A stretch of DNA of 64,000 nucleotides from Verrucomicrobiota bacterium (GTDB taxonomy: Bacteria > Verrucomicrobiota > Verrucomicrobiia > Verrucomicrobiales > Akkermansiaceae), in NCBI GenBank assembly GCA_004293445.1, contig RDYP01000011.1:25297-89296 (forward strand), read 5' to 3'. The first letter of the stretch is position 1, and every line of letters begins with the position of its first letter. A model generated the notes under the pieces. It made no database searches, was not told the origin of the DNA, and saw only the letters and a list, made by a program, of their open reading frames with translations. This document shows, piece by piece, positions 26,189-33,859 of the stretch. The position numbers and the translations under genes are program-made.

Positions 26189-26284
26189 GCGCTTATCCGG
26201 TGGCGCGGCGCTGTCAATCCACCGTTGCGGCTTGGATTGAAAGATCGCGAAGAAATCTCCGTTTGATAAGGTTGCCTTCTCGCC

Positions 26285-27451
26285 ATGAGCGGCAGGGAAA
26301 GAAAATCAATGCCTCGCCGTTTTCTAATCTCTCCGGACAAGTTCAAGGGCTCCCTGTCGGCGTTGGAGGCCAGTCTTGCGATTGCGGAAGGAATTCGGAG
26401 GGTGGAGTTTGATGCGGTTTGCGATCTTTGTCCGATCGCGGATGGGGGTGAGGGCTTCATGGAAGCCATGTCGACGGCTTTGCCGGGTCGTTGGGTTTTC
26501 TGCCGTGCGGAGGATGCCTTGGGGAGGTCGATCGACTCTCGTTATTTTTTGGCGGATACGTCCGAGGGGCGGGTGGCGATTCTGGAAATGGCGGAGACGG
26601 CGGGTCTGTGGCGATTGGCACCGCACGAGCGGGATCCGCGTCGTGCAAGCACGCGCGGGACGGGGATGCAGATCGCCCACGCGGTGGCAGGGCCGCCCTT
26701 GGAGGGTATCGTGCTCGGGATTGGTGGGAGTGCGACCAATGACGGGGGCTGCGGTTTGGCGGAAGCGCTTGGGGTGAGATTCTTGGACGAGACGGGGCAA
26801 AGCATCGATCCCATTCCAGAGAACCTGCTTCGCTTGGCGAGGATTGATGAGTCGCAAAGGATCGCTTTGCCGGAGATCGCGGTCGCCTGTGATGTCGATA
26901 ATCCTTTGTTGGGTACGCGGGGCGCAACGGCGGTTTATTCGGCGCAGAAGGGCGCGGCACCCGAGGATGTTCCCGGATTGGAGGCGGCCTTGGTCCGCGT
27001 GCTCGCGGTGAGTGGGGGAGGGGATTGTGCGGAGTATCCTGGAGCGGGTGCGGCCGGAGGGCTGGGCTTCGGTCTCGTGAGATTTGCCGGTGCGCGTTTG
27101 GTTCCTGGCTTCGATGTGCTTGCGACTCTGTTGGACCTCGATCGGCGCATCAGAGCGGCCGATGTGGTGATTACAGGCGAGGGCTCTCTGGATTCGCAGA
27201 GCTTGGCCGGCAAGGGGCCGGTTGCGCTTGCCCGGCGGGCGGCGGCGCTCGGAGTGCCGGTGCATGCGCTTTGCGGTCGATCCGATCCCGAGTTGGCGAA
27301 CTCCGCTTTGTTTGCTTCGGTTCGCGCTCTGGCGGAACGAGGAGTTCCCAAGGAAGAACTACTGGGTCGTGCCGCACCTTTGCTCTCCGATTTGGCGGCT
27401 ATGGTATTTGCAGTCGAGCCGATCCCGGCAGAGCGAGGTGGGAATGCGTGA
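26285..27451 (+). CDS. Glycerate kinase (GarK/GlxK type)
   Basis: A 388-residue kinase phosphorylating D-glycerate, most likely at the 2-position as in GarK. Clear signatures are the N-terminal ISPDKFKGSLSALEASLAIAEGIRR, CPIADGGEGFMEAM, the catalytic region VLGIGGSATNDGGCGLAEALGVRFLDETG, CDVDNPLLGTRGATAVYSAQKGA and the C-terminal ADVVITGEGSLDSQSLAGKGP. An alternative ATG at 26309 (MPRRFLIS) would remove eight N-terminal residues and may be the true start. It stands alone between divergent opgG and convergent cdsA. It could channel glycerate from sugar-acid breakdown into glycolysis. Confidence 0.9.
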   Translation: MSGRERKSMPRRFLISPDKFKGSLSALEASLAIAEGIRRVEFDAVCDLCPIADGGEGFMEAMSTALPGRWVFCRAEDALGRSIDSRYFLADTSEGRVAILEMAETAGLWRLAPHERDPRRASTRGTGMQIAHAVAGPPLEGIVLGIGGSATNDGGCGLAEALGVRFLDETGQSIDPIPENLLRLARIDESQRIALPEIAVACDVDNPLLGTRGATAVYSAQKGAAPEDVPGLEAALVRVLAVSGGGDCAEYPGAGAAGGLGFGLVRFAGARLVPGFDVLATLLDLDRRIRAADVVITGEGSLDSQSLAGKGPVALARRAAALGVPVHALCGRSDPELANSALFASVRALAERGVPKEELLGRAAPLLSDLAAMVFAVEPIPAERGGNA

Positions 27452-27513
27452 TTTTTCGGGAGAACAGCATGGCCTTCCCCGCCGATGGCGGAAGGGTGTC
27501 GATGCCGTCTTGC

Positions 27514-28500
27514 TCACCATTCGAGGAGTCGCTTGATCCAGACCGGCTGGGAATAGGCGGCTGCCATTTGGGTGCCGAAGTAGTAGCCGGTGATGTGGAA
27601 GAAGACCGGTGCGGCGAAGAGCAGGGAATCGAGTCGATCCAGCACGCCACCGTGGCCTGGTATCCCTTGGCTCCAGTCTTTCGCGCCGAGAGAGCGTTTC
27701 ACCGCTGACATGACCAGTCCGCCGAAAAAGCCGACGGCGACGAGCAGTGCGGACATGGCGGCGGCGGCAACGGGGCTGAAAGGCGTGGCCCACCAGAGCA
27801 GGGTGCCGATTAGGATCGCTGCGGTGCCTCCATAGAGCAGGCCTTCGCGTGTTTTCGAGGGGCTCACGCTTGGTGCGATCGGTGTTTTTCCGAAAAGCTT
27901 GCCGAAGAGATACTGCATCACGTCGCTGATCTGGGTCACGAACACGACGAAGAAGAGCAGTTTGGCATTTTGCCCTTCGTAGCCCGCTATCGGCAGATAA
28001 AGCATCATGGGCAGGTGGCTGAGGAAATAGACGCAGATAAGGACGCCCCATTGAATGCGTGAGCTGCGTTCAAGGAATCGGTCGGTATCGCCGGATAAGG
28101 CGCTGCGAATGGGAATGAAGACGAAGGCGTAAACGGGAATCCAGATGAGGAACATGCCATACCAAGGGGCCCATGCGAAAAGGTAGTGGATGGGGACGAA
28201 GACAAAAAACACCCAGGCGAGAGTCCGGTGATCTCCACGTGGAGTGGGCGAAAGCGTGATGAATTCCCGGAGTGCGAGGAAGGAGAGTAGTAGATAAAAA
28301 CCGAAGACTCCGTCGCGGCCCATGGAAATGGAGGAGGCGAACACAAGCGTCATCCACCACCAAGCGCGCACCCTTTGACGGAGGTTGCCCAAGACGGGCG
28401 TCTCACCGTTCTTTTGGATCAGCATCCGGGTCGTGATGCTGGCAATGAGCAGCAGGGCGACGACGCCTCCGATGAGGTAAAGAAGTTCGGGGTCGTGCAT
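27514..28500 (-). CDS. cdsA: Phosphatidate cytidylyltransferase (CdsA/YnbB-like)
   Basis: A 328-residue integral membrane enzyme making CDP-diacylglycerol from phosphatidate and CTP. It has about eight membrane helices and the CDS signature near the C-terminus (SAVKRSLGAKDWSQGIPGHGGVLDRLDSLLFAAPVFF), with the conserved S-x2-KR...D...PGHGG-x2-DRxD pattern. An additional VTQISDVMQYLFGKLFGKTPIAPSVSPSKTREGL block matches the CTP-binding region. It is the last gene of a minus-strand trio with plsC and a CDP-alcohol phosphatidyltransferase variant, an arrangement like YnbB next to YnbA. It is therefore perhaps a paralogue of the housekeeping CdsA. Confidence 0.88.
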   Translation of the reverse strand: MHDPELLYLIGGVVALLLIASITTRMLIQKNGETPVLGNLRQRVRAWWWMTLVFASSISMGRDGVFGFYLLLSFLALREFITLSPTPRGDHRTLAWVFFVFVPIHYLFAWAPWYGMFLIWIPVYAFVFIPIRSALSGDTDRFLERSSRIQWGVLICVYFLSHLPMMLYLPIAGYEGQNAKLLFFVVFVTQISDVMQYLFGKLFGKTPIAPSVSPSKTREGLLYGGTAAILIGTLLWWATPFSPVAAAAMSALLVAVGFFGGLVMSAVKRSLGAKDWSQGIPGHGGVLDRLDSLLFAAPVFFHITGYYFGTQMAAAYSQPVWIKRLLEW

Positions 28501-28517
28501 CGTGGGATGGGGGTGGA

Positions 28518-29123
28518 TCAGTTCGCAGAAAGTTGCACGACCGCATCGCGGGCGCGTGCGAGGAAGTCGGTTTTGGGTTCGGTGGGATCGGGGCCGGAAA
28601 TAGGGTGGCCGAAGGTCGCGCGGGCGATCAATGGCAGTGGCAGCAGTTCGCCTTTGGGTAAGATTCGACCGAGGTTTTCGAGGAAGACGGGAATGAGTTC
28701 GAGTTCGGTACGCTTGCTCGCCAAATGATAGATGCCCGATTTGAAGGGGCCGATGCCACCGTCTTTGCTGCGGGTTCCTTCGGGAAAAAGAATGAGGTCC
28801 GCGCCGTTGTCGATCGCCGCCAGCATTTTCTCCAGTGGGTCTTCATCGCGCATGTTGGCAAGGTGGCGCGGGATGAGGATGGCATTGAAGGCTCGGGTCG
28901 CCAGCCATCTGCGCAGCCGCCCTTTCTGCCAGTATTCGGCGGCGGCGACTGGTCGGGTCGCGTGACGGCGAAGTGTCGGGATCGCGGACCACAGCACGAG
29001 GGCATCGAGGTGCGACGAGTGATTGGCGAGATAGATGCGTCGCTTATGGATTTCTCCCAGCTCGGGCGCGGTCCTGACGCCGGTGGTCAGTCGAACGAGA
29101 AAAGCGAGGATGCGGCGAATCAT
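28518..29123 (-). CDS. plsC: 1-acyl-sn-glycerol-3-phosphate acyltransferase (PlsC family)
   Basis: A 201-residue acyltransferase, probably turning lysophosphatidate into phosphatidate. Motif I is NHSSHLD (His and Asp), motif III is FPEGTRSKDGGIGPFKSG, and a C-terminal VFLENLGRILPKGELLPLPLIARATFG block fits the family. The frame runs upstream to 29420, but those residues are an Arg/Pro-rich translation of the neighbouring gene. ATG 29123 overlaps that gene's stop as ATGA, giving coupled translation. The small size is normal for minimal PlsC proteins. Confidence 0.88.
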   Translation of the reverse strand: MIRRILAFLVRLTTGVRTAPELGEIHKRRIYLANHSSHLDALVLWSAIPTLRRHATRPVAAAEYWQKGRLRRWLATRAFNAILIPRHLANMRDEDPLEKMLAAIDNGADLILFPEGTRSKDGGIGPFKSGIYHLASKRTELELIPVFLENLGRILPKGELLPLPLIARATFGHPISGPDPTEPKTDFLARARDAVVQLSAN

Positions 29124-29833
29124 GGCCCGGTTTTTCGCAGCTTCTTGGCGAGTCGGAGGATGCGGCGCACAAGGGTGATGCAGGTTCCCACGGCGATGAG
29201 AATCACCGCGAGTTGCAGGATTTGCTTGTCGCCCTGCCACAGGCTTTCGGCCGCGGTCAGGAGGACTGCGATCGTGAGGCAGGCCATCCGTTGTTGTTTG
29301 GCGAAGGGACCGCAGAAATCTTGCTCGCCGGTCAGGGTGGCTCCGATTGAGCGGACATAGGCGGTCATGATGGCCGCCCATCCCGCTAAGGCTCCGACCC
29401 AGGGAAGACCGGCCGCCCATCCCGCGGAAACGAGGAGGATCGGATCGGCGATGCGGTCAGGAATTTCGTTCCAGAGTTCCCCGGTCGGGCTTTTTTTGCC
29501 GCCCTCGATGGCGACCATGCCGTCCATCAGATTGCAGATCAGGCGAAGTTGGATGAAGACCGCCCCGACTATCCACGCTGCGGGCCATGGATGGACGCAG
29601 TTGCCTGCAGCGATGATCGAGCCGCTACCAAAGAGGGCCGCCCCGATGCTCGCGGCAGAAATGGCGTTGGGTGAGATCCCGGATTTCGCCAGAACACCAG
29701 CTAGGCTCCGGGCCCATCCGGTCGAGCGCACGCTCAAGGGCCGTCGTGAAGAGAGATCGTTCACGAAACCGTCGCTAGCCGGTTTCTCCTTGAAACGCCA
29801 GCCCGTGAGCGATTTTTGCGGGGGTGAACGCAC
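29120..29833 (-). CDS. CDP-alcohol phosphatidyltransferase family protein, variant motif (YnbA-like)
   Basis: A 237-residue membrane protein of the CDP-alcohol phosphatidyltransferase fold, with about five helices. The family motif D-x2-DG-x2-AR-x8-G-x3-D-x3-D reads here as Asn101, Asp104-Gly105, Ala108-Ile109, Gly118, Asn122, Asp126. The first and third metal-binding aspartates are therefore asparagines and the arginine is Ile. This resembles my recollection of E. coli YnbA rather than PgsA or PssA. It starts the trio with plsC and cdsA. The GTG at 29833 is the longest start; GTG 29764 (giving MNDLSSRRPL) is a credible alternative. Catalytic activity is uncertain. Confidence 0.75.
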   Translation of the reverse strand: MRSPPQKSLTGWRFKEKPASDGFVNDLSSRRPLSVRSTGWARSLAGVLAKSGISPNAISAASIGAALFGSGSIIAAGNCVHPWPAAWIVGAVFIQLRLICNLMDGMVAIEGGKKSPTGELWNEIPDRIADPILLVSAGWAAGLPWVGALAGWAAIMTAYVRSIGATLTGEQDFCGPFAKQQRMACLTIAVLLTAAESLWQGDKQILQLAVILIAVGTCITLVRRILRLAKKLRKTGP

Positions 29834-29915
29834 TCGGATCGGTCATGGAACGGGGGAACACCTTGTGAAATGAATGGGAGCGGCGAAGTGATGAGTACGC
29901 GCATGACTGGGGTGA

Positions 29916-29945
29916 TTGTGGATAAGGATAAAAACGTTTTATGCT
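29916..29945 (+). promoter_or_regulatory. Possible sigma-70 promoter of hsdR
   Basis: In an unusually AT-rich spot of the intergenic region before hsdR, TTGTGG (29916-29921) and TATGCT (29940-29945) are spaced by 18 bases and lie about 80 bases before the ATG. This is a pattern match only. The local AT richness also marks the left edge of the restriction island. Confidence 0.35.
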
Positions 29946-30028
29946 AAAGTGATGGGGTAATCCCTTATTTGAATCTATCGTTTAGGCTTCCACTCGACAC
30001 AACACTGTGAACGATTCTTTTTGTCCTT

Positions 30029-32842
30029 ATGTCCAACCAGAATCCCGAACAAAAAGCCCGCGATCAGATCGACGCGCAGCTTCGTGAATCAGGCTGGATC
30101 GTTCAGGATAAACACGGGATCAATTTCAACGCGGGAAACGGCCAAGCCATCCGCGAATACACCACTGATTCCGGTCCGGCCGATTACGTTCTCTTCGTCG
30201 ATGGCCGGCCGGTGGGTGTCGTTGAAGCGAAAAAAGAAACCCTCGGCCAGAACATCACCACCGTCGAGGACCAGACCGCCGACTACGCCGCTTCCAAGCT
30301 CAAATGGATCCAAGCCACCGGCCTTCCCCTCCCGTTCCTCTACGAGGCCACCGGCGTCATCACCCGCTTCACCGACCAGCGCGACCCGAAGCCCCGCTCG
30401 CGGGAGGTCTTCGCCTTCCACCGCCCGGAAACCCTCCGCGAATGGCTCGCCCGGGAAAAATCCCTCCGCGCCCGCCTGCTCGATCTCCCGGCGCTCGACC
30501 CCACCGGCTTGCGCGACTGCCAGATCGGCGCCATCACCAATCTCGACTCGTCCTTCAAGAAGGCCAAACCTCGCGCCCTCGTCCAGATGGCCACTGGCTC
30601 GGGGAAAACCTTCACTGCCATCACCTCGATCTACCGCCTGCTCAAGCACGCCCGTGTGAAACGCATCCTCTTCCTCGTCGATACCCGCAACCTTGGCGAG
30701 CAGGCCGAACAGGAGTTCCTCGCCTTTACGCCCACCGACGACAACCGCTCGTTCACCTCCATCCACGCCACCCAGCGGCTTTCGTCCTCCCACGTCCCGG
30801 CCGATGCCCAAGTCTGCATTTCCACCATCCAGCGGATGTATTCCATCCTCCAGGGCCGCGAAATGACCGAGGGCGAGGACGACATCAACCCCGCCGAGTC
30901 CGCCAGCGGCCGCAAGGAACCCTTGCCGGTGTCCTACAACGAAAAAGTCCCGCCCGAGTTCTTCGACGTCATCGTCATCGATGAATGCCACCGCTCGATC
31001 TACAACCTCTGGCGGCAGGTGCTCGATTACTTCGACGCCTTCCTCGTCGGCCTCACCGCCACGCCCGACGGCCGCACCTACGGCTTCTTCAAACAAAACC
31101 TCGTCTCCGAATACACCCACGAGGAAGCCGTCGCCGATGGCGTGAACGTCCAGGGCGAAATCTACACCATCGAGACCGCCGTGACCCAGGGCGGCGGCAA
31201 GGTGCTCAAGGGCCTGGTCGAAAAACGGGAAAAGCTCACCCGCGCCAAGCGCTGGGAACAACAGGACGAGGATCAGGATTACTCGGCGAAGAAACTCGAT
31301 ACCGAGATCGTCAATCCCTCCCAAATCCGCACCGTCATCCGCACCTTCAAGGAGAAGCTCCCCGAGATCTTCCCCGATCGCGGGGATGCCGACGGCACTT
31401 TCCAGGTTCCCAAGACCCTCATCTTCGCCAAGACCGACTCCCACGCCGACGACATCATCCAGATCGTCCGCGAGGAGTTCGACGAAGGAAACCGCTTCTG
31501 CAAAAAGGTCACCTTCAAGAGCGACGAGGACCGCACCGACAAGGACGGCAACGTGATCCCCGGCGAGGACCCCAAGACCATCCTCGCCGATTTCCGCAAC
31601 GACTACTACCCGCGCATCGCCGTGACCGTGGACATGATCGCCACCGGCACCGATGTGAAGGCGCTCGAATGCCTGCTCTTCATGCGCGACGTGAAGTCGA
31701 AGAGCTACTTCGAGCAGATGAAGGGCCGCGGCACCCGCACGCTCGACCACGACTCGCTGAAAAAAGTCTCCTCCGCCGCCAAGACCGCGAAGTCCCGCTA
31801 CGTGCTTGTCGATGCCATCGGCGTCACCAAGTCGCTCAAGACCGCCAGCCGCCCGCCCATCACCAAGCCGAACGTCACTTTCAAGGACCTCGCCATGGAG
31901 GTCGTCATGGGTTCCAGCGATCCGGACACCGTCTCGTCCCTCGCCGGACGCCTCGCCCGCATCGACCGGAATTTCACCCCGGCCCAGAAGCAGGAGTTCG
32001 AGAAGAAAACCGGCGGCATCTCGCTTTCCACCCTCACCAAGAACCTCTTCGCCGCCATCGATGGCGAGACCATCGAGCAGCGCGCGCTCGAAATCACCGG
32101 CCAGCCGCCCGGCAGCGAGCCCGGCGACTTCGCCCGGGACAAGGCCCAGAAGGAACTCGTCGCCGCCGCCATCCAGCCGCTCACCGGCGCGCTCGTCACC
32201 CACATCGTCGAGACCTGCAAAATGAACCTGCAAACCATCGACCACCACACCATCGACGTCCTCCTCGGCGCGGGCTGGGACACCTCCGCCGCCGACGCGC
32301 CGAAAAACCAGCAGGACTTCGAAAGCTGGCTGCGCGACCACAAGGATCAGATCGTCGCCCTCACCATCTTCTACGACCAGCCCCAGCGCCGCCAGGAGCT
32401 CACCTTTTCCCAGATCAAGGAAGTGCTCGACCTGCTCAAGGCCAACGCCCCGCACCTCGCCCCGCTCAACGTCTGGAACGCCTACGCCCGCCTCGACGGC
32501 CTGCCCACCAACGCCACGCCGATCAGCGAACTCACCGCCCTCGTCGCCCTGATCCGCCGCGCCTGCGGCATCGATGGGAAATTGACCCCCTTCGCCGACA
32601 CCGTCCGCCGCAACTACCGCGACTGGATCCTCAAAAAGAACGCCGGCCAGCCCTTCACCGAAGCCCAGGCCGCTTGGCTCCAGCTCATCCGCGACCACGT
32701 CATGACCTCCTTCCACCTCGAACGAGACGACCTCGATTACGCCCCCTTCGACGCCCAAGGCGGCCTCGGCAAAATGCACCAGCTCTTCGGCGAGCAAATG
32801 GACGCCCTCATCGATGAACTCAACCGGGAGCTGGTGGCGTAA
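30029..32842 (+). CDS. hsdR: Type I restriction enzyme R subunit
   Basis: A 937-residue motor and nuclease subunit that translocates and cuts unmodified DNA together with HsdM and HsdS. The N-terminal nuclease site follows the PD-(D/E)xK pattern (PADYVLFVDGRPVGVVEAKK). The SF2 helicase has Walker A MATGSGKT (Lys193), DECH in VIVIDECHRSIYN, motif III LTATP and motif VI around EQMKGRGTRTLD. A C-terminal helical domain for complex assembly ends the protein. Coding-strand third positions are strongly C-rich, unlike the genes to the left. The last 46 codons are repeated 877 bases downstream, after an inserted vapBC pair. Confidence 0.95.
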   Translation: MSNQNPEQKARDQIDAQLRESGWIVQDKHGINFNAGNGQAIREYTTDSGPADYVLFVDGRPVGVVEAKKETLGQNITTVEDQTADYAASKLKWIQATGLPLPFLYEATGVITRFTDQRDPKPRSREVFAFHRPETLREWLAREKSLRARLLDLPALDPTGLRDCQIGAITNLDSSFKKAKPRALVQMATGSGKTFTAITSIYRLLKHARVKRILFLVDTRNLGEQAEQEFLAFTPTDDNRSFTSIHATQRLSSSHVPADAQVCISTIQRMYSILQGREMTEGEDDINPAESASGRKEPLPVSYNEKVPPEFFDVIVIDECHRSIYNLWRQVLDYFDAFLVGLTATPDGRTYGFFKQNLVSEYTHEEAVADGVNVQGEIYTIETAVTQGGGKVLKGLVEKREKLTRAKRWEQQDEDQDYSAKKLDTEIVNPSQIRTVIRTFKEKLPEIFPDRGDADGTFQVPKTLIFAKTDSHADDIIQIVREEFDEGNRFCKKVTFKSDEDRTDKDGNVIPGEDPKTILADFRNDYYPRIAVTVDMIATGTDVKALECLLFMRDVKSKSYFEQMKGRGTRTLDHDSLKKVSSAAKTAKSRYVLVDAIGVTKSLKTASRPPITKPNVTFKDLAMEVVMGSSDPDTVSSLAGRLARIDRNFTPAQKQEFEKKTGGISLSTLTKNLFAAIDGETIEQRALEITGQPPGSEPGDFARDKAQKELVAAAIQPLTGALVTHIVETCKMNLQTIDHHTIDVLLGAGWDTSAADAPKNQQDFESWLRDHKDQIVALTIFYDQPQRRQELTFSQIKEVLDLLKANAPHLAPLNVWNAYARLDGLPTNATPISELTALVALIRRACGIDGKLTPFADTVRRNYRDWILKKNAGQPFTEAQAAWLQLIRDHVMTSFHLERDDLDYAPFDAQGGLGKMHQLFGEQMDALIDELNRELVA
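32702..32842 (+). repeat. Direct repeat copy A: 3' end of hsdR
   Basis: This 141-base stretch encodes the last 46 residues of HsdR plus TAA. It aligns without gaps to 33719-33859, with 11 differences over 141 bases, four of them changing an amino acid (Arg/His, Asp/Asn, Tyr/Thr, Glu/Asp). The two copies bracket vapBC. Confidence 0.95.
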
Positions 32843-32861
32843 GGCTTCGGTCCCCTTTTTG

Positions 32862-33020
32862 TCGTGCACGAAACGGCTTTTCATGCGCAACAAGCCCCTT
32901 TGTCCGACACAGATGTACCACAAGGCCGATTGTCGTGCAGAAAGCGCCCCGGCATGCAGCACAACCCACTCCAGGCTTGAATCATTCGTGCAATCGTGCA
33001 ATCGTGCAGCACGAAACGGA
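32862..33020 (+). promoter_or_regulatory. Iterated TCGTGCA motifs before vapB
   Basis: The 185-base gap between hsdR and vapB contains a perfect 10-base palindrome TCGTGCACGA (32862-32871), a TCGTGCA near 32932, and three TCGTGCA copies in tandem just before vapB. The box ACGAAACGG occurs at 32868 and again at 33011. Such iterated half-sites are what ribbon-helix-helix antitoxins usually bind for autoregulation. Binding itself is inference. Confidence 0.4.
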
Positions 33021-33027
33021 AGTAGCC

Positions 33028-33300
33028 ATGAACGTGACCCTCAAACTCCCCGACGAAGTTGTCCGCGAAGCCAGGATACGTGCCGTGCACGACTCAAAAT
33101 CCCTCTCCGCCTGGATGGCGGACCTGGTGCGCCGTGAACTCGCTTCGGAGCCACTGGGCGAAGCCAAGGTGCCCCAAACCTGGGTCGAAGTACTTACCGT
33201 TCAAGGGATGCCCGATTCCTTCTACGAAAAGGATTTCCCCCTGCCCGACCGCAAGACCACGAAACACCGTGAGTTCTCATTCGAACCCGACCAGGACTGA
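33028..33300 (+). CDS. vapB: Ribbon-helix-helix antitoxin (VapB/FitA-like)
   Basis: A 90-residue antitoxin. Residues 1-45 (MNVTLKLPDEVVREARIRAVHDSKSLSAWMADLVRREL) form a typical ribbon-helix-helix DNA-binding domain. The C-terminal tail, rich in Pro, Phe and charged residues, is expected to wrap around and block the toxin. An open frame extends upstream to 32935, but the ATG at 33028 has a GGAAG ribosome site and gives the family start. Its TGA shares one base with the vapC ATG (TGATG), so the pair is translationally coupled. Confidence 0.85.
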   Translation: MNVTLKLPDEVVREARIRAVHDSKSLSAWMADLVRRELASEPLGEAKVPQTWVEVLTVQGMPDSFYEKDFPLPDRKTTKHREFSFEPDQD

Positions 33301-33722
33301 TGCCTTATCTTCTCGATACCGTCACCCTCTCGGCATTTCGGCGCCCGGACAAAGCAGGCCCGAATCTCATCCGCTGGCAGGCGGCACAGCGGGGAACGAT
33401 CGGTTGCGTCAGCGTCGTAACCCTCAATGAACTCCGTTACGGAATGCGAAAAGTGGAGGAACGCGATCCGGTTTTTGCGGCGCATCTCGCCACTTGGTAT
33501 TCCCAGATCGTGTCACACCCGGATCAATTCCGCATCCTGAGCGTGGACCGCGCCATCGCCGAACTCGCCGCCGACTTCCGCGCCGATCACAACACTCCGT
33601 TCGAGGATTCCCTCATCGCCGCCACCGCCAAAGTCCACAAGCTCACCCTCGCCACCCGCAACACCGCCGACTTCGAAGGCTGCGGCATCGACATCCTCAA
33701 CCCGTGGGAATTCGACTCATGA
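33300..33722 (+). CDS. vapC: PIN-domain toxin (VapC family)
   Basis: A 140-residue PIN-domain ribonuclease toxin. The four acidic metal-binding residues are present: Asp6 (YLLDTVTLS), Glu44 (LNELRYG), Asp103 (TPFEDSLIAATA) and Asp124 (TRNTADFEGCGIDILNPW). An intact active site suggests a functional toxin that cleaves RNA when vapB is lost. The pair lies between hsdR and hsdS, so it would penalise loss of the restriction locus. Its TGA overlaps the ATG of the downstream hsdR-tail echo as ATGA. Confidence 0.9.
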   Translation: MPYLLDTVTLSAFRRPDKAGPNLIRWQAAQRGTIGCVSVVTLNELRYGMRKVEERDPVFAAHLATWYSQIVSHPDQFRILSVDRAIAELAADFRADHNTPFEDSLIAATAKVHKLTLATRNTADFEGCGIDILNPWEFDS

Positions 33723-33859
33723 CCTCTTTCCACCTCGAACACAACGACCTCGACACCGCCCCCTTCGACGCCCAAGGCGGCCTCGGCAAAATGCACCAGC
33801 TCTTCGGCGACCAAATGGACGCGCTCATCGATGAACTCAACCGGGAGCTGGTGGCATGA
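33719..33859 (+). pseudogene. 46-codon echo of the hsdR C-terminus (direct repeat copy B)
   Basis: A small open frame encodes a near copy of the final 46 residues of HsdR (42 of 46 identical), beginning at an ATG that overlaps the vapC stop and ending in a TGA that overlaps the hsdS ATG (ATGA). It cannot work as an R subunit. It probably preserves the original hsdR-hsdS junction, including the coupling of hsdS translation, after vapBC entered. The alternative is a recombination joint between two related type I loci, which the 8% divergence between copies would also explain. Confidence 0.85.

Noticed and set aside
32843..33027. CRISPR-like short repeats in the gap before vapB
   Set aside because: The TCGTGCA motifs are 7 bases, irregularly spaced and without spacer structure. 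They fit an operator better.
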